Assembly: GCF_039540575.1 (NCBI RefSeq)
Contig: NZ_BAABFC010000006.1
Coordinates: forward strand, 62,001-126,000
DNA length: 64,000 nucleotides
Direction: 5' to 3'
Source: Pseudaeromonas paramecii
GTDB lineage: Bacteria > Pseudomonadota > Gammaproteobacteria > Enterobacterales > Aeromonadaceae
Positions 43,412-52,624 of the stretch are shown one piece after another (position 1 is the first letter of the stretch; each line of letters begins with the position of its first letter). The notes under the pieces were generated by a model. That model did no database searches. It was not told the DNA's origin and saw only the letters and a program-made list of their open reading frames with translations. A program made the translations under genes and the position numbers.

Positions 43412-44291
43412 AGCCCCCGCAACTGGCTTGGCAGCGTGAGGCTGGCATCCAGCTCAAACAGCTGGCTACAGCTGCTGCGTAGCTGCAGACGCAGCTGTTG
43501 CTGACGGAAGTGGCCAACCTGCTGGTAGTGGCGGACAAACTGGGGATCACTGGCATGGATCATCCCCTGCTGGCGCAGGTTGTCCACCGCCAGATGCCCC
43601 TGGCCTTGCAACTGCAGTTCCAGCTGATCCCGCACCTGCCAACAGCGCACCTCATGCTGGCGGTTCAGCCGGCGCAGCCAGTGCCAGCCCTCGTTGGCCA
43701 GCCGGTAAAAATCACTGATCACCTGGATCTGACTGCCGGGACGTACGACAAGGTTAAGCTGTGCGAGGCCCTGATCCAGGGGGGTCGCCAGGGGGGTGCG
43801 CGACAAGCCGCGCTGATAGGCACTCAGCAGCTGGTTCAGCAGCATGAGCACATCCTTGCGATTGCCCCCCGGCGCCAGGCGAATGCGCGACTGCTCCACC
43901 AGCAGCAGGCCGCCCACCTTGTCGCCGTGTTGCTGGGCCTGCCAGGCCAGGGCGGCCGCCAGTTCGCAAGCCAGGCGGGCCTTGAGTTGACCACGGGAGC
44001 CGAAATACATCTCAGGGGAGAGATCCAGCAGCAGATAGACGGCCCTGTCCCGCTCCTCACGAAACAGCTTGGTGTGGGTGCGGCCGGTGCGGGCGGTGAT
44101 CCGCCAGTCGATGGTGCGCACATCGTCGCCCTGCTGATAGGGGCGAACCTCGGCAAACTCCATGCCGCGCCCTTTGCCACGGGATCTGTGTTGTCCCAGG
44201 CGCAGGCCACCGCCAAAGCGGGCGGCCAGGATGCCGCCCAGCCGGTGGCACTGCAGCAGCTGCTCCAGGCTCAGCTGGATGCCATCGTCAC

Positions 44292-44295
<4 letters not shown>
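43408..44295 (-). CDS. DUF58 protein (MoxR-associated)
   Basis: The 295-residue soluble protein has the DUF58 signature RPYQQGDDVRTIDWRITART (about residues 51-70) followed by a degenerate VWA-like fold (LLLDLSPEM). DUF58 proteins are regularly encoded between moxR and VWA genes and are presumed partners of the ATPase. Overlaps of four bases with moxR upstream and DUF4381 downstream show tight operon coupling. Confidence 0.9.
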
Positions 44296-45248
<953 letters not shown>

Positions 45249-45394
45249 TTCAATATCTTAGTTATGAAACGGATGGGGGCAGTCTACACGCATTTTTCGT
45301 GGATGGGGGGCGAGGGCGGACACAATGTGAGGCGTGCCGAGTATTGCCTGCGAAGAATATGAGCTACACCTAGCTTAAGTAATCAAGGGGTAGG

Positions 45395-45405
45395 AGGTCT
45401 GACCA
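45395..45405 (+). promoter_or_regulatory. FadR-operator-like sequence overlapping the fadI start
   Basis: AGGTCTGACCA matches the FadR core TGGTCNGACCA at all but one specified position. It overlaps the ribosome site and the first base of the fadI ATG, an unusual location, so it may be chance. Confidence 0.3.
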
Positions 45406-46709
45406 TGACTCAGGCAAGTCGAGCGGTAAAAAATGAGCGTATCGCCCTGGTGGCGGGACTCAGAACTCCCTTTGCCAAACAGGCAACGGCCTATCGCGGT
45501 TGCTCGGCTTTGTCCCTGGGCTCGGCCTTGGTCAATGAGCTGATCCGACGTTCGGACTTGGATCCGGCGCTGGTGGATCTGCTGGTGTTCGGGCAGGTGA
45601 TCCAGATGCCCGCCGCCCCCAACATCGCCCGGGAGATCGTCCTGCTCTCGCCCCTGCCTCCCACCACCGATGCCTACAGCGTCAGCCGCGCCTGTGCCAC
45701 CAGCTTTCAGGCGGTGGCCAATGTGGCCCAGGCAATCTGGCTGGGTCAGAGCCAGGCGGGCATCGCCGGTGGCGCAGATTCGTGCTCCTTGCTGCCCATC
45801 GGCCTGAGCGATCCCCTGAGCGTGGCCCTGCTGGATCTGCAAAAAGCCCGCAGCTGGCGCCAGCGCTGGCAGGCGGTGAAGACGCTGCGTCCACGCCATT
45901 TCAAGCCGGTGCCACCGCCGGTGGCCGAATACGCCACCGGCCTGAGCATGGGACAGAGTGCCGAACAGATGGCCCAGCGCTATGGCATCGGTCGCGAGGC
46001 CCAGGACGAATATGCCCTGGCTTCGCACCAGAAGGCGGCGGCGGCCTGGGCGGCGGGCTGGTTGGATGACGAAGTGGCGCCCTGCCATCTGCTGGCGGAC
46101 GGGCCGCCGCTGACTCAGGATAACCTGATCCGCCCTGAGGCCCGCTTGGCGGATTATCAGGCCCTCAAGCCGGCGTTTGTGCGACCGGGGGGCACCATCA
46201 CGGCGGGCAATTCCTCGGCGCTGACCGATGGCGCCGCCGCCGTGCTGCTGATGAAGGAGAGCCTGGCCAGGGCCCAGGGACTGACGCCGCTAGGCTACTT
46301 GCGCAGCCTGGCCTTTGCCGCCAAAACGGTGCAGGAGGATCTGCTGCTGGCGCCGGCCATGGCGATTCCCAAGGCCTTGGCGCTGGCCGGCTGCCGCTGG
46401 GAGGAGCTGACGCTCGTCGACATGCACGAGGCCTTTGCCGCCCAAGTGCTCTGTACCCTGCAGTGCCTATCGGACGAGCGGTATGCCACTCAGACCCTGG
46501 GGCTGGCGGAACCCGTGCCGCCGGTTGCCGCCGAGCGATTCAACGTGCTGGGTGGCTCCCTTGCCTACGGCCACCCCTTTGCCGCCACCGGGGCGCGGAT
46601 GATCACCCAGACCCTGCGGGAGTTGCAACGCCGCGGGGGTGGCCTGGCACTGACCAGTGCCTGTGCCGCCGGTGGCCTGGGTGTGGCCATGGTATGGGAG
46701 GGGGCATGA
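45405..46709 (+). CDS. fadI: 3-ketoacyl-CoA thiolase FadI
   Basis: This 434-residue thiolase is the beta subunit of the anaerobic-type fatty-acid oxidation complex. The acyl-accepting Cys lies in SRACATSFQ, the HEAFAAQ block and GGSLAYGHPFAATG carry the catalytic histidines, and the second Cys is in SACAAGGLG. The length fits FadI (436 in E. coli) rather than the shorter FadA (about 387). A strong ribosome site (AGGAGGT) precedes the ATG. fadJ begins within its stop codon region. Confidence 0.94.
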   Translation: MTQASRAVKNERIALVAGLRTPFAKQATAYRGCSALSLGSALVNELIRRSDLDPALVDLLVFGQVIQMPAAPNIAREIVLLSPLPPTTDAYSVSRACATSFQAVANVAQAIWLGQSQAGIAGGADSCSLLPIGLSDPLSVALLDLQKARSWRQRWQAVKTLRPRHFKPVPPPVAEYATGLSMGQSAEQMAQRYGIGREAQDEYALASHQKAAAAWAAGWLDDEVAPCHLLADGPPLTQDNLIRPEARLADYQALKPAFVRPGGTITAGNSSALTDGAAAVLLMKESLARAQGLTPLGYLRSLAFAAKTVQEDLLLAPAMAIPKALALAGCRWEELTLVDMHEAFAAQVLCTLQCLSDERYATQTLGLAEPVPPVAAERFNVLGGSLAYGHPFAATGARMITQTLRELQRRGGGLALTSACAAGGLGVAMVWEGA

Positions 46710-48796
46710 TGAACCAGGCATTGACCTTAAGTGAGGGCCCCGATGGCCTGCTGATCCTGACCATAGACAACCCCAGGGCAAGCATGAATGTGCTGGACAT
46801 GGCGCTCCTGCCAGAATTTGCCGCCGTGCTGGATCTGCTGGCCGATCAGTCGCCGGCTGGGCTGCTCATCTGCTCTGGCAAGCCGGACAGCTTCATCGCC
46901 GGGGCCGACATCAAGATGTTGGACGCCTGCGCCGACGCCGCGGCCGGGAGCGAGTTGGCCAGCCAAGGGCAGCAGCTGTTTGCGCGGCTGGCTGCCTTGC
47001 CATTCCCCACCATGGCCCTGATCCATGGTCCTTGTCTGGGCGGTGGGCTGGAGTTGGCATTGGCCTGCGACAGGCGGATCTGCAGCGACGATGACAAAAC
47101 CCGGTTGGGTCTGCCTGAGGTGAAGCTGGGACTGCTGCCTGGCTCGGGCGGCACCCAGCGGTTGCCAGCACGGATCGGGTTGCCTGCCGCCCTGGATCTG
47201 ATGCTCAGCGGACGCACACTCAAGCCCCGCCAGGCCAAGCGGCTGGGGCTGGTGGAGGCTGTGGTGCCGGTAGCGTCCTTACACCGCGTGGCGGCCGACC
47301 TGCTGAGGCAGCCGGCGCCCAAGCCCCGCTGGCTGGCGCGGCAAAGTCTGCGCTGGCCCTGGCGCCCTCTCTTGCTCAAGCTGGCCAGCCGTCAAGCTCA
47401 GCGCCAGAGTCAGGGGCATTATCCGGCCATCCCGGCCATTTTGCAGGCGGTGACGCTGGGACTGACGCAGGGGGCCGAGGTGGGGCAGCAGGAGGAGGCC
47501 CGGCAGTTTGGTCAGCTGCTGATGAGTGGTCCAAGCCGGGCGCTGCGGGGGCTGTTTCATGCCAGCCAGCAGGCCAAGCAGGTGCAATACCAGCAGGCGA
47601 GCCCCTTGCCGGTCAGTGCCATTGGCGTGCTGGGGGGCGGTCTGATGGGCGGCGGCATTGGCCTCGTGAGCGTGCAGCAGGCCGGGTTGGACGTGCGTTT
47701 CAAGGAGCTGAGTCATGAGGGACTTGCCCAGGCCATGGCCTATGGCAAGCAGCGTATCCTGGCCCAGGCCCGCCAGGGGCGCCTAAGCCCGCCCCAGGTG
47801 CGCCGCCTGCTGGCGCGCTACAGCGGCAGCCTGGATTATCGCGGCTTTGCCAACCGACAGTTGGTGGTGGAGGCGGTATTTGAGGATCTGACCCTCAAGC
47901 AGCAGATGGTGGCGGAGATAGAAGCCCTGGGCACGCCGCTCATCTTTGCCAGCAACACCTCCTCGCTGCCAATTGCGCAACTGGCCGCCCAGGCCGCGCA
48001 CCCGGAGCGCATCATAGGGCTGCACTATTTCAGTCCGGTGGAGAAGATGCCGCTGGTGGAGGTGATCCCCCATGCCGGCACCGATCCCCAGGTGGTGGCC
48101 ACCGTGCTGGCCCTGGCCCTGGCACAGGGCAAGACTCCTGTGGTGGTCAAAGACAGTGTCGGTTTTTACGTCAACCGCATTCTCACCCCCTATCTGAATG
48201 AGGCGCTGCGTCTGCTGGCCGAAGGCCAGGCGGTGGCACACATAGATCAGTGTCTGCGGCAATTTGGCTTTCCGGTAGGCCCCCTGGCGCTGCTGGATGA
48301 GGTGGGATTTGCCGTGGGGGCCAAGGTGGCGCAGGTGTTGACCGAGGCGTTTGGCGACCGGATGCAGCCGCCGGATCTGGTGCCCAGGCTGCAAGCCGCT
48401 GGCCGGCAGGGGCGCAAGAGCGGGGCCGGCTTCTACCGCTATGATGGCCGAGGTGGCAAGCGGCGGGTTGATGATCGCCTGCCGGCGCGGTTGGATCTGC
48501 CCAAGGCTGCCCCCATGGATGGGCAAACCCTGGTGCGGCGCTGCCTGTTCCCGCTGTATAACGAGGCGGCCCTGTGCCTGGCCGAAGGGGTGATCGGCAG
48601 TGCCCAAGAAGGCGATCTGGCGGCCGTGATGGGGATCGGCTTTCCGCCCTTCTTGGGCGGGCCCTTTGCCGCCATGGGGCAACTGGGAGGCGAGACCTTA
48701 CTGACACAAATGGCAGCGTTGGCCGCCCAGGCGGGGGAGCGTTTCAGCCCCAATGTGGCATTACGGGCCTGGCTGGAAGGGCAGCCCGAGGAGTAG
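46706..48796 (+). CDS. fadJ: Fatty acid oxidation complex alpha subunit FadJ
   Basis: The 696-residue trifunctional enzyme has an N-terminal enoyl-CoA hydratase domain (about residues 1-190) and a 3-hydroxyacyl-CoA dehydrogenase (about 300-690). The hydratase has an oxyanion loop in SFIAGADIKML and catalytic glutamates in GGGLELALACD and PEVKLGLLPG. The dehydrogenase has NAD loop GVLGGGLMGGGI, catalytic His in GLHYFSPVEK and signature DSVGFYVNRI. The first ATG overlaps the fadI stop (ATGATG); the second ATG at 46709 is an alternative. The long upstream open frame within fadI is discounted. Confidence 0.94.
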   Translation: MMNQALTLSEGPDGLLILTIDNPRASMNVLDMALLPEFAAVLDLLADQSPAGLLICSGKPDSFIAGADIKMLDACADAAAGSELASQGQQLFARLAALPFPTMALIHGPCLGGGLELALACDRRICSDDDKTRLGLPEVKLGLLPGSGGTQRLPARIGLPAALDLMLSGRTLKPRQAKRLGLVEAVVPVASLHRVAADLLRQPAPKPRWLARQSLRWPWRPLLLKLASRQAQRQSQGHYPAIPAILQAVTLGLTQGAEVGQQEEARQFGQLLMSGPSRALRGLFHASQQAKQVQYQQASPLPVSAIGVLGGGLMGGGIGLVSVQQAGLDVRFKELSHEGLAQAMAYGKQRILAQARQGRLSPPQVRRLLARYSGSLDYRGFANRQLVVEAVFEDLTLKQQMVAEIEALGTPLIFASNTSSLPIAQLAAQAAHPERIIGLHYFSPVEKMPLVEVIPHAGTDPQVVATVLALALAQGKTPVVVKDSVGFYVNRILTPYLNEALRLLAEGQAVAHIDQCLRQFGFPVGPLALLDEVGFAVGAKVAQVLTEAFGDRMQPPDLVPRLQAAGRQGRKSGAGFYRYDGRGGKRRVDDRLPARLDLPKAAPMDGQTLVRRCLFPLYNEAALCLAEGVIGSAQEGDLAAVMGIGFPPFLGGPFAAMGQLGGETLLTQMAALAAQAGERFSPNVALRAWLEGQPEE

Positions 48797-48808
48797 GCCT
48801 CGGGCTGC
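48781..48808. terminator. Hairpin at the fadJ / M16 protease convergence
   Basis: The stem GCAGCCCGAG / CTCGGGCTGC spans the last codons of fadJ and the bases after its stop. There is no T run, so termination is uncertain. Confidence 0.45.
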
Positions 48809-48824
48809 CTCTAGCCACGAGAGA

Positions 48825-51614
48825 CTAGAGATTGAAGAAGTACTGGCTGGTCTGGCGGAAGGCGGCCAAATCGTCAATGTAGCGCCCTTGCGCCAGGGGG
48901 GCCTCCTCCTGGTGGGCTTCGCCCTGGCTGAACAGCACCAGACGATCGGCAAAGCTGGCGCGTAGCTTGCGCAAAAAGCGCAGCATCTGGGCCCGGCTGA
49001 TCTGTTCCAGATAGAGGGCCACCTGCTCTTTTTGATCGAAGGAGAAGTCCCGGCCACCGACGCAGACCCACAGCCGTTGGCTACGACTACGCAGGTTGGC
49101 ATCCTTTTCGGCCAGTTGGCTGATGAGACCCGCCTTGCTTTGCTGCCACTCTTCTTCCGACATGGTCTGCAGCAGGGTGGGGAACTCATCGATAAAGATG
49201 TCCATGGCATCCAGCAGCGCCTGGGGGCCGGCCACAGGCGACTGGACATAGAGGATCAAGCCGGGATGGCGATTGAGTGGCAGTGTGCCTGTGCCCACCA
49301 CATAGCCCAGCTGCTGCTCGGTGCGCAGATGGTGGAAGAAGACCGGACCCATCAGGTGGTTGGCCAGGGTGAAGTGCGCTATGTCCCGGGGGCTGGTACC
49401 CGGGCTCTGGTAATAGATGAGTACGGCGGAGTCCTGATGAGGGCAGTGGCGCTGACGTAACAAGCTGCCCTGGCCACGCAAGTCCATCAGGGCGCGGCGG
49501 GTCTCGCGGCTGGGCAGACTCAGGGGGGTCATCTCCCGTTCCAGCAGGCCGGCAATCTCCCGCACCTGCTGCTGTGTCCAGTCGCCATGGGCCAGCACCT
49601 CCAGGTGCACGGCCTTGTAAAGCTGCTGCACAAACTCGGGCAACTGCTCATGACTGATGCCCTCCAGCTGTGGCAGCAGATCCTCCACCGGCGGGTTGTT
49701 GGGTTGCAGCACGCTGGTGAGGTGGTTGAACAGCAGGCTGATGGGGCGGCCCTTGAGCTGGTTTTCCCAGCTCTGGGTCAATTGTTGCTTGATCAGGTTA
49801 AACCGCTGTGGATCCACCCGTCCAAAGGTGCGGTTCTTCAGGATAAGGCCGAGCAAGCGCACCTGGGGCGCGCTGAAACCGCCCAGCTGCAGGGTGTAGC
49901 CACCTTGATGGGCGTAGGCGTGGTAGTTGAGCCCGGCCATGCCGGCGGCATAGGTCAGCTCGTTGAGGTGATCCAGCCATAACTCGATGATAAGCCGCAT
50001 GGTGGCGATATGGCGGGGAGAGCGCACCGCATGCTCACTGTCTACCGCGATAAACAGGTTGCCTTTGGGCACCCGAAAATCCGCATCGTGCAGATGCCAC
50101 AGCCGCAGGCCGGGACGGCCCACCAGGCGTTGCGGTTGCGAATGAACCTCTGACACGGCTTGTGGTTCCAGCTGTTGACAGATAAACGGATTGACCGCTG
50201 GCAGGGCCAGGTGCTGACAAAATAACGCCTGCCGAGGTTGTCGCCAGAGCTTGAGCCAGATGGGGTCGATGGGTTCCACCCGATAGGGGGTGTCGTACCA
50301 GGCGGCCTGGCGATCCGTCTTTGCCAGGGGGGACACCAGCTGTAGCCGCATGTTATCGGGGGTGAGCTGTTCGAGATAGTGGGCGACCAAGGACTCATCA
50401 AAGCCTTCCATCAGATAGTCGCCGCGCACCACCTCCTCGGCAGGATAGTGGAACAGGTTCATGGCCAGATGACTGACATTATCGATGGCCCGGATCCCCT
50501 CCTGGAAGCGGTAGATGGCATCCAGCACCTGTTTCTTCTCGTCATACCGCCACGCTGCCAACCCCTGCTCACGGATGAGGGCCAGAAAGGCAAACAGACT
50601 CTCTATGATGGTGACTTCCTGATGGAGGCCATCCCGGGTCAGGCCGAAACTGACACAAAAATCCTTGAAGTCATGGCCAGATAAGCCTCCCCCGGCGGAG
50701 AGGGTGGTGACCCAGCCCTGACGCTTGAGATAGGCATACAGGCTGCCGGGGCCTTCATCCCCCAACAGGTGGCTAAGAAAGGTCAGCGGCTTGCTGCGGT
50801 AGTGTTGCTCCACCCCCGCCAGCGGAAAGGTGACGGTAAGCTTGCGGCTTTCCTTGATGGGTTTGATCTCGACCCGGATCCCCAGCTGTGCCGCCAGATA
50901 GAGGGGCGGGCAGGGGGCCGGTGCGCCCAACTGCTGGTTGGGGATCTCGCTAAAATAGTGCTCGACCCAGGCGGCCTGTTGGGACAGCGGGGCCGGAGAC
51001 TGCAACACCAGACTCATGCGATCGGCGCTGTAGTGGCTGCGATAGAAGGCAATCAGCTCCTCTCGCAGTTCAGTGCCGGCCCTGTCAGCCAGGGTATCTA
51101 GGTTACCCACGGAAAACTTGGCAAAGGGGTGAGCCGGATTGACCGTCTCCTTGTGGACCTGATAGACCCGCCGCACCTCGTCTTTGTATTTGAGCCGGTA
51201 TTCCGAGTCCACCGCCTGCCGCTCTTTGTCCACCAGGCGGGCATCAAAGGTGGGGCAGATGAAGAACTGGGCAAAGCGCGCCAGCCCCTGCTCGAAAAAC
51301 TCATGCTGCAGATCGAAAAAGAAGTTGGTGTATTCGGTGCCGGTCCAGGCGTTGTTGCTACCGCCATGTCGCTGGATGAAGGCCTGGTACTCGCCGGGCT
51401 CGGGATAGGTGGCGGTGCCCAGGAACAACATGTGCTCCAGAAAGTGCGCCATGCCTTGCCGATCCAGGGGATCGCTGAAGTGTCCCACCTGCACCGCCAG
51501 GGAGGCGGCAGACTTATCGGTTTGCGGATCCTCAATCAGCAGGACTTTGAGCTGATTGGCCAGGACAAAGTAGTGGTATCGACGATGATCATTCGGGCTG
51601 GTATGAGGATGCAT
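48825..51614 (-). CDS. Insulinase-family (M16A) zinc metalloprotease
   Basis: The 929-residue pitrilysin/insulysin-type protease has the inverted zinc motif HFLEH (about residues 57-61), a downstream glutamate region (SEYRLKYKDEVRR) and the four-domain M16A length. E. coli pitrilysin (PtrA) is periplasmic, but this protein shows no signal peptide and may be cytoplasmic. The ATG at 51614 matches the start of cytoplasmic relatives but has no good ribosome site. A TTG at 51650 would add 12 residues. It is convergent with fadJ and divergent from sixA. Confidence 0.88.
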   Translation of the reverse strand: MHPHTSPNDHRRYHYFVLANQLKVLLIEDPQTDKSAASLAVQVGHFSDPLDRQGMAHFLEHMLFLGTATYPEPGEYQAFIQRHGGSNNAWTGTEYTNFFFDLQHEFFEQGLARFAQFFICPTFDARLVDKERQAVDSEYRLKYKDEVRRVYQVHKETVNPAHPFAKFSVGNLDTLADRAGTELREELIAFYRSHYSADRMSLVLQSPAPLSQQAAWVEHYFSEIPNQQLGAPAPCPPLYLAAQLGIRVEIKPIKESRKLTVTFPLAGVEQHYRSKPLTFLSHLLGDEGPGSLYAYLKRQGWVTTLSAGGGLSGHDFKDFCVSFGLTRDGLHQEVTIIESLFAFLALIREQGLAAWRYDEKKQVLDAIYRFQEGIRAIDNVSHLAMNLFHYPAEEVVRGDYLMEGFDESLVAHYLEQLTPDNMRLQLVSPLAKTDRQAAWYDTPYRVEPIDPIWLKLWRQPRQALFCQHLALPAVNPFICQQLEPQAVSEVHSQPQRLVGRPGLRLWHLHDADFRVPKGNLFIAVDSEHAVRSPRHIATMRLIIELWLDHLNELTYAAGMAGLNYHAYAHQGGYTLQLGGFSAPQVRLLGLILKNRTFGRVDPQRFNLIKQQLTQSWENQLKGRPISLLFNHLTSVLQPNNPPVEDLLPQLEGISHEQLPEFVQQLYKAVHLEVLAHGDWTQQQVREIAGLLEREMTPLSLPSRETRRALMDLRGQGSLLRQRHCPHQDSAVLIYYQSPGTSPRDIAHFTLANHLMGPVFFHHLRTEQQLGYVVGTGTLPLNRHPGLILYVQSPVAGPQALLDAMDIFIDEFPTLLQTMSEEEWQQSKAGLISQLAEKDANLRSRSQRLWVCVGGRDFSFDQKEQVALYLEQISRAQMLRFLRKLRASFADRLVLFSQGEAHQEEAPLAQGRYIDDLAAFRQTSQYFFNL

Positions 51615-51769
51615 GAGGAGAGGGCCATCGCCAGAGTCTTGATATAACAAGTATTATTGACCTGTCCCCGATTGGGCGCAAACCGTTTCTCTGTGGGACA
51701 AAGATTGTCTGACCCGGGGGAAGCCAGTAAGATCCCCCTGGGTTCCATAACCGTTAAGGCGGGTTACCG

Positions 51770-52237
51770 ATGAACATTTATATCCTGCGTCATGGCGAGG
51801 CCGAGCTGGTGGCCGATACGGACAGCCAGCGGGCCCTGACCGCCAAAGGCCGGGAAGAAACCCTGCAGATGGCGCGCTGGCTGGCGCCGCAGCTCCAGGG
51901 GTTGGATCTGGTGTTGGTGAGTCCTTATCTGCGCGCGCAACAGAGCTGGGAGGTGATGGCCACCTGCTTGCCTGCGCCAGGCGCGGTCCAGCCGGAGCCA
52001 GAACTGGTGCCCCATGGTCATGCCCGCCAGGTGGCGGATTACCTGCAGGTGCTGGCCACCCAGGGGGTGGAGAATGTGCTGCTGGTGAGCCACCTGCCGC
52101 TGGTGGGCTATGTCGCCAGCGAGCTGTGTCCTGGGCTGGTGCCGCCCTTATTTGTGACCTCAGGGCTGGCCGAGCTGGTTCTGCAGCAGGGACAGGGACG
52201 ACTGATCCGAATGACCTCTCCCCATGACATTGTTTGA
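51770..52237 (+). CDS. sixA: Phosphohistidine phosphatase SixA
   Basis: The 155-residue histidine-phosphatase-superfamily protein has the RHG motif at residues 7-9 (catalytic H8), a SPYLRAQQS block and VSHLPLVG near the second catalytic histidine. Known SixA proteins dephosphorylate phosphohistidine on phosphotransfer proteins. The leader holds a hairpin (51712-51720 with 51735-51743, 9 bp including one G-T pair). In gammaproteobacteria sixA is often near fadIJ, as here. Confidence 0.93.
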   Translation: MNIYILRHGEAELVADTDSQRALTAKGREETLQMARWLAPQLQGLDLVLVSPYLRAQQSWEVMATCLPAPGAVQPEPELVPHGHARQVADYLQVLATQGVENVLLVSHLPLVGYVASELCPGLVPPLFVTSGLAELVLQQGQGRLIRMTSPHDIV

Positions 52238-52361
52238 ATCTTGTGATTTTCATCGGACTTTTGCGTGGTCATGAGGATTTAATAATCATCAGAGGGAACT
52301 ATTTGGCATAAAGTGCGACTAACAGAGTGAGAGCCAGCTCTGACAGTGACAAGGAACAATA

Positions 52362-52568
52362 ATGAGAATTTTCAAAAAGTACCTGCCTCTGATGATCGCC
52401 CGTTATGTCAAAACCTTCTTCAAGGGTCGTCTGTATATCCAGGGGCGCGGTGGTTACCAGTTTGAACAGGGCAAGCTGATGATGCCCATGCAAGCCGATA
52501 CCCTGCACAAGCACACGGTGCAGGAGATCAACCAGACCATCGCCAACTTGAACAAACAGGCTGCCTAG
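52362..52568 (+). CDS. Small basic protein of unknown function
   Basis: This 68-residue protein is not recognised as a named family. The first 25 residues (MRIFKKYLPLMIARYVKTFF) are basic and amphipathic, followed by GRLYIQGRGGYQFEQGKL and a polar Gln/Asn-rich C-terminus. Support for coding: a strong AAGGAA ribosome site, a plausible length, a well-formed terminator directly downstream and no competing frame. A membrane-surface-associated role is possible from the amphipathic start but is a guess. Confidence 0.75.
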   Translation: MRIFKKYLPLMIARYVKTFFKGRLYIQGRGGYQFEQGKLMMPMQADTLHKHTVQEINQTIANLNKQAA

Positions 52569-52593
52569 CCGGTTTGAGCCTCAGCAAGGGGAA

Positions 52594-52624
52594 ACAAAAA
52601 CGCCGTCATCTGACGGCGTTTTTG
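52594..52624. terminator. Bidirectional terminator between the small protein gene and phoQ
   Basis: The stem CAAAAACGCCGTCA / TGACGGCGTTTTTG has A- and T-rich outer ends. It overlaps the last codons of phoQ. Confidence 0.92.

Noticed and set aside
46463..46705. N-terminal extension of fadJ into fadI
   Set aside because: The frame is open but reads fadI out of frame, gives low-complexity sequence, and the ATG at the fadI stop matches the family start.
52238..52361. PhoP box upstream of the small basic protein
   Set aside because: No pair of GTTTA-like hexamers with correct spacing was found.
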